Shown: one piece after another, positions 32,387-39,691 of the stretch
Layout: each line of letters opens with the position of its first letter
How positions within the stretch are numbered: the stretch's first letter is position 1
Translations under genes and position numbers: made by a program
DNA from: Jiangella asiatica
GTDB taxonomy: Bacteria; Actinomycetota; Actinomycetes; Jiangellales; Jiangellaceae
Length of the DNA: 64,000 nt
Direction: 5' to 3'
Assembly (NCBI RefSeq): GCF_004349065.1
Contig: NZ_SMKZ01000015.1
Span: 62,001-126,000 of the forward strand
The notes under the pieces: generated by a model
What the model saw: the letters and a program-made list of their open reading frames with translations, nothing else
What the model was told of the DNA's origin: nothing
The model's database searches: none

Positions 32387-34399
32387 ATGGCTGAGGCGTC
32401 GATCGACATCGAGCAGATGTCCGCCCTGGTGTCGGCGATGGAGGCGGCCAGCAGCACCGTCGGGCAGAGCAAGCGATCGATGACAGACCTCCTTTCCGGG
32501 GTCGACGTCGACACGTCGTCGATGAACCGCCTCGACGACGTGGGGGGGTGGGTGAGCGACCAGCTGCCCGGCGTGCGGCGCCGGCTCGCGATGGCCGAGG
32601 CCATCGAGGCTCAGACGCCCGGGCAGCAGTTCGTGGTGACGATCGACGAGAGCCTGCTCTCCACCCTCAGCCCCGAGGAGGCACGCGAAGCGGCCCGACG
32701 CGCGGCCGAGCTGATCGCTGAGAACGACCTCGACCCGACCGTCTCCGACGAGCTCCTCGACCAGTACGGCCTGCCCCAGGAGCTGCTTGACCTGCTGGGC
32801 GACAACGCCCTCGATCCCTATTTCGCCCAGGAGCTCGCCCGCACCACCAGTCCCGAGGACGTCGGGGTCCTGGTCGCCGAGGTCGCCGCCTACCGGCAGC
32901 GCGTCGCCGACAGCCCGATCGAGCTCGTGTCGCTCGAAGACGTCGACGCGCAGTACGAGTCGCTGCTCTCCGGACTGGGTAGCTCCCTTGGCCTGGCCAC
33001 CCGCACGAACGCGGATCTGCGCCTCCCCAACGACATCCGCGACCGGTGGGTGGAGGCCGTGTCCGTCCCGTACGGGGGTCTGGGCGACGACGCGTTCCCG
33101 GGGCAGGCCTCCGCGCTCGCGCTGGTGGTGTCGCGCGGCGACTGGAGCACGCCGTTCCTCTACGAGGCCGCCAACCAGATCTACGCCCGCGAGCACCTGC
33201 AGGGAGTCGGGGTGTGGGGCGATGAGATCCCGCTGGTCGCCCCGGGCGGCGACAGCTTCGGTGACCCGCTGGCCGGGGTGCTGGCGGCGATGGGGACCAA
33301 CCCCGAGGCGGCGCAGTGGGTCTTCGACGACTCCACCACCCCCACGGTCGACATCGACGGCCACGAGGTCGAGCTGTCCGGGTTCCTCGAGTACGCCCTG
33401 CGCCGGGGCTGGCAGAGTGACGGCGGCGCCGGCATGCAGGCGGCGCTGCAGGCCGCCGTCACGCCGTTCGAGGGCGGCAGCACCGTCAGCGCCGACATCG
33501 CGGCCGAGGCCAGCGAGCTGATCGAGGCCATCACCACCGAGCAGCGGGAGGCCCAGGAGGAGCACGACCGCAACTGGCTCTCGCGGCTCGGACACACCGT
33601 CCTCGACATCGTCGGCCTGATCCCGGTGCTGGGCGAGCCGGCCGACGCGGTCAACGCCGCCTGGTACTCAGCCGAGGGCGACTACGTCAACGCCGGGCTG
33701 TCGGCTGCGGGCGTCATCCCCGTCATCGGGTGGTCGGCCGTAGGCGGCAAGTGGGTGCGCCGCACGCTGAGCGCCGACGAGCTGGCCGACATCAGCCGCC
33801 AGCTGGAGGCTGCCGGCCAGCTACCCGAGGGTGCCCGCGTCGTGAACGCCGACCCGAGCGCCGTCGTCCGGCTGACGACCGGTGGTGCACCCACCGGTGG
33901 CGTCTTCGTGAGGGAGAAGCCCGAGTGGCTGCGCAACATCCTCCGCGGCAACGAGTTCGAGCGGACCCAGACACCGAACATCCTGGCAGCGGGCGGCACC
34001 ACACAGCTGCGCGTCCAGCAGCGGGCCATCGATCCCGACACCGGCCTGCCAGCCGTCGACGAGGCCGGCAACCCCGTCTACCGCGACAGCTACCCGTACA
34101 ACATCGTCGACGGCTACATCGACGGTGACCAGATCATCGAGATCAAGTCGACGCAGTTCGCCGAGGTCACCGAGGAGCACGCGCTCAGAGAGATCCGGTC
34201 GCTGGGCAACAAGTACCCGCCAGGCACCCCCATCGCCGACGTGCCGTCGACCCCCGACGCGCTGCGCGGCACGAACCTGAACGGCCGGCCCGTCCTGCTG
34301 GTGCCGCCACAGACTGCCGACATACCGCCGAATGTCCTCGCCGAAGCGCGCAGACTGGGTGTGGAAATCCGCGACTCCGACGGAAGGATCTACACGTAA
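32387..34399 (+). CDS. polymorphic toxin with pretoxin domain and PD-(D/E)XK-like nuclease end
   Basis: A 670-residue multi-domain protein. Residues 1-80 form an ESX-like helical segment with a WVS turn near 55. Residues 85-395 are a long, mainly helical region. Residues 407-450 match the pretoxin PT-TG pattern (DIVGLIPVLGEPADAVNAAW and GDYVNAG followed by IPVIGW). Residues 515-670 are a C-terminal toxin module with VDGYIDGDQIIEIKST: D575, E585 and K587 fit the D...ExK core of restriction-endonuclease-fold nucleases. The expected action is DNA or RNA cleavage in competitor cells after contact-dependent delivery. The stop overlaps the next ATG in TAATG. Confidence 0.82.
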   Translation: MAEASIDIEQMSALVSAMEAASSTVGQSKRSMTDLLSGVDVDTSSMNRLDDVGGWVSDQLPGVRRRLAMAEAIEAQTPGQQFVVTIDESLLSTLSPEEAREAARRAAELIAENDLDPTVSDELLDQYGLPQELLDLLGDNALDPYFAQELARTTSPEDVGVLVAEVAAYRQRVADSPIELVSLEDVDAQYESLLSGLGSSLGLATRTNADLRLPNDIRDRWVEAVSVPYGGLGDDAFPGQASALALVVSRGDWSTPFLYEAANQIYAREHLQGVGVWGDEIPLVAPGGDSFGDPLAGVLAAMGTNPEAAQWVFDDSTTPTVDIDGHEVELSGFLEYALRRGWQSDGGAGMQAALQAAVTPFEGGSTVSADIAAEASELIEAITTEQREAQEEHDRNWLSRLGHTVLDIVGLIPVLGEPADAVNAAWYSAEGDYVNAGLSAAGVIPVIGWSAVGGKWVRRTLSADELADISRQLEAAGQLPEGARVVNADPSAVVRLTTGGAPTGGVFVREKPEWLRNILRGNEFERTQTPNILAAGGTTQLRVQQRAIDPDTGLPAVDEAGNPVYRDSYPYNIVDGYIDGDQIIEIKSTQFAEVTEEHALREIRSLGNKYPPGTPIADVPSTPDALRGTNLNGRPVLLVPPQTADIPPNVLAEARRLGVEIRDSDGRIYT

Positions 34400-34887
34400 T
34401 GGCCGCGACCATCTCGTACGGCAACCTCTGGAACCGCTCGAACAACACTGTCGGTGAGAGTCTGCCCGAGGACGAGGCCCGGCGGCGGCACGCGGACCGC
34501 GAGCGCTACTGCGCGGTGCTCGAGGAGGACGGCAGACCGGTTGTCGCACTCGACATCAACTTCCGGCCGCCGGTGGTGGACGTGTTCTTCCTCGACGAGC
34601 AGGCCCGGGCGGCCGGCCAGTACACGTTCGTGGCGCATCCCGACGGCGACGGGCTCTGGCTCGAGCAGACCCGCCAGCGCCGGTTCGTCGGGCCGCGTGA
34701 GATGGTCGCGCAGGACTCCACCTGGACCCGGCCCGACGGACGGCTACGCAACGAGGTCCGTGCCAAGAACAACCCGACGGTCGATGTCACCGAGGGACGG
34801 TTCGATCCGGCCGAGCACCCGGAGCTGCGCGAGCCGATGCCCGAGTTCGGCGACTACGACTCCATCGCGCGCTGGGAACGCACCTGA
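34399..34887 (+). CDS. putative cognate immunity protein
   Basis: A 162-residue acidic, soluble protein of no recognised family. A beta-rich core (RYCAVLEEDGRPVVALDINFRPPVVDVFFLD) is followed by Arg/Asp-rich loops with several Trp. It begins inside the toxin stop (TAATG), so it is translationally coupled to the toxin. By position, size and lack of signal peptide it is the expected immunity protein. The immunity role is inferred from context only. Confidence 0.65.
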   Translation: MAATISYGNLWNRSNNTVGESLPEDEARRRHADRERYCAVLEEDGRPVVALDINFRPPVVDVFFLDEQARAAGQYTFVAHPDGDGLWLEQTRQRRFVGPREMVAQDSTWTRPDGRLRNEVRAKNNPTVDVTEGRFDPAEHPELREPMPEFGDYDSIARWERT

Positions 34888-35030
34888 CGCTCGCCATGGG
34901 GACCGGGCAAACGCCCTCCGACTCCCGCGCGAAGCCCGGATGAACCTCTGGAACGTCTCTATCGTGTCGTCCTGCCCGATTCCTACCGTGATCCACGACA
35001 TCCACCGGTGCGGGAGACACGGAGGCTGGC

Positions 35031-36893
35031 ATGCACGCCGAACACGACGCTGTCGCGACGGGTGACAACAGGATGGACGACGGCGGGACGGTCTCGCGCC
35101 GGACCCTCCTGGCGACGACGCTCGGCGGTGCGGCTGCCGCCGGTCTCGGCCTGCCGGCGGCGCGAGCGCTGCCCGCGACGGCCTCGACGGGCACGCCCGC
35201 CGGGGGCGCGGGGGGCATGCGGCCGATCAGCATGGCCATGCACATCCACGGCTCGTTCAGCGAGGGCACGGCCAGCTACGCGGCACACCTGCACCAGGCC
35301 CGCCTCAACGACGTCGACGTCATCTGGTGGACCGACCACGACTTCCGGGTCGCGGCACACGACCACCGGCGCGAGGTCCGGTTCGACGGGCTGCGCGAGG
35401 TCGTCAACACCATGGAGTGGACGTGGACGGAGTCCCGCGAGGGGGCCGTCACCACCGGCGGCGCGCAGTTCGTCGACGACCCCCGCTCCCCGGATGAGCC
35501 GGGCACGGCCATGCGGCTCACCGCGGCCGGCACCGGCTGGGGCATCCTGTGGTACTCGGCCGCGTCGTGGAACCAGACCTACAGCGGCTCGCTCGCCGAC
35601 ACCACGATCGACCTCGACGTGCTGACCGAGGCGACCGGGCCGGGCCGTGAGCTCGTCATCGAGATCAACACGTCGTACCACCCGGCCCACGCCGGCCGTC
35701 CCGCCGGCCGCTACCTGCTGCAGTACCGCATCGGCGGCGGCACCGACGGCCCCGTCGTCCACCGCACCGACGGACTGCGCGGCTACGTGGAGATCCCGGT
35801 CCCGGCGAGCCGGTGGCACCGCGTCACGTTCCGGCCGGTCGACGACCTGCGGGCGCTCTGGCCCGACCTCGTCGCCGCGGACAACTCGATGCACACGCTG
35901 CGCCTGGGTGTCCGGGTCGACGGCACGACCGAGACGCGCGCCGTCGTCGACCGGCTACGCATCGACTACGGCCGGCGTGACGGCGCGGGCGGCATCGGGC
36001 TCCGGCGCGACGTACTGGCCGAGTACGACGCGCAGTACCCCGACATCGCGCACCACGAGGCGTTCGAGGTCTCGTTGGTTCGTCACCTCAACTGGATCGG
36101 CGGGGACCTGGTGATGCCGGAGCTGCCGAGCCCGCCGCGGCGGGACAACGATCCGGACCTGACGGCCGAGATGATCGAGTTCATGCATGCGCACGGCGCG
36201 CTGGCACAGTGGAACCACCCGCTGGACGTCGAGACCGCGGAATCGCTCGTTCAGCTCATGATCGAGCGGAACTGCCTGGGCGCCGATCTCATGGAGATCG
36301 GCCGCAGCCCGGTCGAGGACCTGCGCCGGGTCTTCGACGCGGCGGCCCGCAACGCGCTGTTCATCACCGCGGTCGGCGTGAGCGACGACCACGGTGGCCA
36401 GAACTGGGCGGGCCTCGCCGACAACAACATCACGTACGTGTGGTCCCGGTCGACCGGCAAGGACGACCTGGTCGAGGCGCTGCGGGCGGGCCGCGCCTGG
36501 TGGGTGAACCCGGTGCGCTGGCGCGGGGCGATGGACATCGAGGTGGCCGGCCGCCGGGCGCTCGGCTCGGCGCTGGTGACGTCCGCGGCACGGCTGAAGG
36601 TCCGGCTCACCGCGACCGACCTGCCCGCCGACGGCGCCCTGCACATCGTCCAGAGCCCGGTGGACTACCCCGGCGCCGCGGACCCGACACCGGCCACGAC
36701 CAGCGTCGTGATACCCGCCGCCGACCTGCTCGACGGCCGCCGAGACCACGTCCTCGTGCCCGGCGACGGCGCCTACCTGCGTCTGCAGGCGCGCGACGCG
36801 GAGGATCGCGTCGTCGGCGAGAGCAACCCGTTCTGGGTGCTCCGCGCCGAGCCGCCCCACGGCATCCCCGCGACCCGCCTGGTCCGCGCGTGA
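35031..36893 (+). CDS. Tat-exported PHP-domain phosphoesterase-like protein
   Basis: A 620-residue protein. The twin-arginine signal is SRRTLLATTLGG (residues 22-33). The PHP metal motifs are split: HIHGSF (71-76) and WWTDHD (99-104) at the start, then WNHP near 394 and GVSDDHG near 448. About 200 residues lie between (about 115-330) and read as a jelly-roll/lectin-like insert (LLQYRIGGGTDGP and RWHRVTFRP). A C-terminal beta domain closes the protein. It is probably a metal-dependent extracellular hydrolase of a sugar or polymer phosphate; the substrate is unknown. ATG at 35031 has a GGAGG site. Confidence 0.82.
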   Translation: MHAEHDAVATGDNRMDDGGTVSRRTLLATTLGGAAAAGLGLPAARALPATASTGTPAGGAGGMRPISMAMHIHGSFSEGTASYAAHLHQARLNDVDVIWWTDHDFRVAAHDHRREVRFDGLREVVNTMEWTWTESREGAVTTGGAQFVDDPRSPDEPGTAMRLTAAGTGWGILWYSAASWNQTYSGSLADTTIDLDVLTEATGPGRELVIEINTSYHPAHAGRPAGRYLLQYRIGGGTDGPVVHRTDGLRGYVEIPVPASRWHRVTFRPVDDLRALWPDLVAADNSMHTLRLGVRVDGTTETRAVVDRLRIDYGRRDGAGGIGLRRDVLAEYDAQYPDIAHHEAFEVSLVRHLNWIGGDLVMPELPSPPRRDNDPDLTAEMIEFMHAHGALAQWNHPLDVETAESLVQLMIERNCLGADLMEIGRSPVEDLRRVFDAAARNALFITAVGVSDDHGGQNWAGLADNNITYVWSRSTGKDDLVEALRAGRAWWVNPVRWRGAMDIEVAGRRALGSALVTSAARLKVRLTATDLPADGALHIVQSPVDYPGAADPTPATTSVVIPAADLLDGRRDHVLVPGDGAYLRLQARDAEDRVVGESNPFWVLRAEPPHGIPATRLVRA

Positions 36894-36894
36894 G

Positions 36895-37233
36895 TCAGGT
36901 GGACCGGAGGAACCGCTGGCCGACGTCGCGGAAGTAGGCGATCAGCTCCGGCGGGGAGACCACCTCGAAGTCCGCGCCGATCGACGCCAGCACGACGGCC
37001 GGCCACTCGAACGAGTCCACGTTCATGGAGAGGCGGGAGCTCGCTGCGGCGAGCGGCTCGACCCCGCCCCAGTTCCACACCGTCCGCCTGACGACGTCGG
37101 CCGGCGCGGCGACGTCGACCACAACCCGGTACCGCGTCGGGATGGCGGCGATCCGCTCGCGGACGAACGCTGCCGCGTCGTCGGCCGGCAGGTCGCGCTG
37201 GCGGAACCGGGCACCGGTCGCGACCGGGTCGGG
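36895..37233 (-). pseudogene. 3' remnant of a WYL-domain regulator
   Basis: About 110 codons match the C-terminal WCX part of YafY-like WYL regulators (RFRQRDLPADDAAAFVRE, WNWGGVEPLAA, SRLSMNVDSFEWPAVVLASIGADFEVVSPPEL). The N-terminal HTH and WYL core are absent. The similarity stops around 37215-37235, where a permease fragment on the opposite strand begins. An in-frame ATG at 37239 could give a short product, but it would have no DNA-binding part. Confidence 0.75.
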
Positions 37234-37599
37234 CTGCACGTCGGCGGGGTTCTGCTCGGCCTGGCGCTGCTCGCGGTGATGGCCGTCGGGCTGGGCGCGC
37301 TGTCGTACACCCTCGCGCTGGCGTCGAAGAACACCGAGTGGCTGTTCTGGACCGTTCAGCAGACGGTGCTGTTCCCGCTCCTGCTGCTGGCCGGCATTCT
37401 GCTCCCGGTGGAGAACGGCCCCGGCTGGCTCCGGGCGCTGTCCGACGCCAACCCGCTCACCTACGTCGTCGATGCCCAGCGGGCGCTGTTCAACGGCGAG
37501 TTCCCGGCCGGGACCATCGCGGCGGCGGCGGCCTCCGCGACCATCGTGGCCGCCCTCGGCCTGGCCGTCGGCACCAGGGCCATGCGCCGGTCGTCCTGA
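37222..37599 (+). pseudogene. 3' remnant of an ABC-2 type permease
   Basis: About 120 codons of the C-terminal half of a drug/daunorubicin-type ABC-2 permease are present: three hydrophobic helices, with FPLLLLAGILLPVENGPGWLRALSDANPLTYVVDAQRALFNGEF. The N-terminal half and any ATPase gene are missing. The frame stays open leftward into the WYL remnant on the other strand, so the joint lies at about 37220-37240. A GTG at 37276 could start a membrane stub. Confidence 0.75.
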
Positions 37600-37606
37600 C
37601 CCATAG

Positions 37607-37666
37607 GCCCGTGATCATCAACGGTTGGCGACGTCATGGCGTCGCCGACCGTTGATGATCACGGGC
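37607..37666. terminator. 27-base-stem bidirectional hairpin
   Basis: Arms 37607-37633 and 37640-37666 pair over 27 bases with a single mismatch and a six-base loop (TCATGG). The right arm runs through the methyltransferase stop codon (37659-37661). It lies between two converging reading frames. Part of the arm (GTGATCATCAACG) resembles the core of the repeats at 5.9 kb and 56.7 kb. Confidence 0.7.
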
Positions 37667-38324
37667 GAGGAGAGTCGTCGGTGCGCTGGAACACCAGGCA
37701 GTAGTCGCCGGTGAGCCACTCCGGTTGGGAGTCCCAGCAGAGGAACACCTCCTGTCGGAACGTCAGGTGCTCGGCGAGCAGGCGGCCGACATCCCAGGCC
37801 AGCAGCGTCGGCACGCCGTCGTCGACCATGTTTCCGACGTTGACCACGAGGTGGCCGCGCGGCCGGAGCAGCTTGGTCACCTGGCCGAAGATGTCGCCCA
37901 GCTCGGCCAGGTAGGTCGAGTAGTCGCCGTCCAGGGTGAGGTACCCGTTCAGCGGGTTCTCCGGGTGGTCCGCGCGGCTCATGTACGGCGGCGACGTCAG
38001 GCAGAGGTCGACCGGACGGTCCACCAGCCGAGCCACCTGCCGGGCGTCACCGGTGATGAGCTCGCCGTGGCCGTCGAGCCGACGACGCACCAGCTCGGCG
38101 CGGTCGGGCAGCAGCTCCAGCCCAAGGCCGCGCCGGCCCATGCGCTCGGCGACCACCAGCGTGGTGCCGAACCCGGCGAAGGGATCGAGCACCAGCTGCC
38201 CGGGCAGTGAGTACTCGGCAATGACGGTCTCGGCCAGGTTCTGGGTGAAATGGACGTCCTCGTCGGCGTCGGCGAAGCGCTCGCCCTCCAGGTCGTCGCT
38301 CCACTGCTGCAGCCAGGGCCTCAT
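37659..38324 (-). CDS. solitary DNA N4/N6-methyltransferase-like protein
   Basis: A 221-residue methylase. The SAM-binding motif DPFAGFGTT (about residues 45-53) precedes the catalytic TSPPY (about 107-111), the order of the gamma-type and TRM11-like enzymes. It is shorter than most restriction-linked methylases, and no target-recognition domain is obvious. No restriction endonuclease gene is adjacent. It could be an orphan DNA methylase or an RNA methylase. The start at 38324 is preferred; a GTG lies two codons upstream. Confidence 0.8.
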   Translation of the reverse strand: MRPWLQQWSDDLEGERFADADEDVHFTQNLAETVIAEYSLPGQLVLDPFAGFGTTLVVAERMGRRGLGLELLPDRAELVRRRLDGHGELITGDARQVARLVDRPVDLCLTSPPYMSRADHPENPLNGYLTLDGDYSTYLAELGDIFGQVTKLLRPRGHLVVNVGNMVDDGVPTLLAWDVGRLLAEHLTFRQEVFLCWDSQPEWLTGDYCLVFQRTDDSPRP

Positions 38325-38399
38325 CCGCACATCTTGCTCGACGCCGGCTGACGGCGCCCGCTCCACCCCTCGATTGCCGCCGCCCGTACCCTGCTGGCT

Positions 38400-39653
38400 G
38401 TGAGCGCACCTGGGACGAACTGGGCCGGCAACGTCGCCTACGGCGCGCGCCGCGTGCACACCCCGTTGTCGGTGTCGCAGGTGCGGGAGCTGGTCGCCGG
38501 CAGCCCGCGGATCCGGGCTCTGGGCAGCCGGCACTCCTTCAACGAGGTCGCCGACACCGAAGGCGACCTGCTCTCGCTGGCCGGCCTGCCGCCGGAGGTC
38601 GTAGTCGACGCCGAGGCGGGCACAGTCACCGTCGCCGCCGGGCTGCGCTACGGCGACCTCTGCCTCCCGCTGCACGAGCAGGGCTGGGCGCTGCACAACC
38701 TGGGCTCGCTGCCGCACATCTCCGTCGCCGGTGCCTGCGCGACCGCCACCCATGGTTCCGGTGACGGCAACGCCAACCTCGCCGCAGCGGTTGCCGCGCT
38801 CCAGCTGGTCACGGCCGACGGCGACCTCGTCACGCTGCGCCGGGGCGACGACGACTTCGCCGGCGCCGTGGTCGGGCTGGGCGCAGTGGGTGTCGTCGTC
38901 AGTCTGACGCTCGACATCGTCCCGGCCTTCGACATCCGGCAGGAGGTCTACGAGGGCCTCGCCCGCGAGACCGTGGAGAAGCGGTTCGACGAGATCTTCG
39001 CCACCGCCTACAGCGTCAGCGTGTTCACCGACTGGGCCGCGCCGACGATGCTGGCCTGGGTGAAGCGGCGCGTGGACGAGCCCGACGACTGGGCGCCGGA
39101 CCAGGGCTGGATGGGCGCGCGGCCGGCCGACGGCCCTCGGCACCCGGTGCCGGGCATGCCCGCGACCTACTGCACGCCGCAGCTGGGCGTGCCCGGCCCG
39201 TCGTACGACCGCCTCCCACACTTCCGGCTCGACTTCACCCCGAGCAGCGGCGAGGAGCTGCAGTCGGAGTACCTCGTGCCGCGGGTGCACGGGGTCGACG
39301 CGCTGCGCGCGCTTGACCGCATCCGCGGACGGATCGCCCCGGTGCTGCAGATCTCCGAGATCCGCACCGTAGCCGCCGACGACCTGTGGCTCAGCGCCGC
39401 GTACGGCGGCGACGTCGTCGGCTTCCACTTCACCTGGGTGCGCGACGCCGCGGCCGTGCTCCCGGTGCTCCCGCTGATCGAGCAGCAGCTGGCCCCGTTC
39501 GACGCCCGGCCGCACTGGGGCAAGCTCTTCACCGTCGATCCCGAGCGGCTGCCGGAGCTCTATCCCCGGCTGGCGGACTTCCGGGAGCTGCGGCGCCGCT
39601 ACGACCCGAAGAACACCTTCGGCAACGCGTTCACCGACCGCTACCTCGGGTAG
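38400..39653 (+). CDS. FAD-dependent alditol oxidase-like protein
   Basis: A 417-residue vanillyl-alcohol-oxidase-fold flavoprotein. The FAD-binding half has RALGSRHSFNEVADT, NLGSLPHISVAGACATATHGSG and GLGAVGVVVSLTLDIVP; the C-terminal ALO-type domain ends PHWGKLF and RYDPKNTFGNAF. This matches Streptomyces AldO and xylitol oxidases, which oxidise the C1 hydroxyl of sugar alcohols and make H2O2. There is no signal peptide. The GTG start at 38400 is divergent from the methylase. Confidence 0.92.
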   Translation: MSAPGTNWAGNVAYGARRVHTPLSVSQVRELVAGSPRIRALGSRHSFNEVADTEGDLLSLAGLPPEVVVDAEAGTVTVAAGLRYGDLCLPLHEQGWALHNLGSLPHISVAGACATATHGSGDGNANLAAAVAALQLVTADGDLVTLRRGDDDFAGAVVGLGAVGVVVSLTLDIVPAFDIRQEVYEGLARETVEKRFDEIFATAYSVSVFTDWAAPTMLAWVKRRVDEPDDWAPDQGWMGARPADGPRHPVPGMPATYCTPQLGVPGPSYDRLPHFRLDFTPSSGEELQSEYLVPRVHGVDALRALDRIRGRIAPVLQISEIRTVAADDLWLSAAYGGDVVGFHFTWVRDAAAVLPVLPLIEQQLAPFDARPHWGKLFTVDPERLPELYPRLADFRELRRRYDPKNTFGNAFTDRYLG

Positions 39654-39691
39654 CGCGGAACCGACCCGCGGCGGCCGGCGTCGAATCGAGC

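Noticed and set aside
32387-34887. Interpretation as a phage or plasmid addiction toxin-antitoxin pair
   Set aside because: The 670-residue multi-domain toxin with pretoxin and ESX-like front matches exported polymorphic toxins, not the short intracellular type II modules.
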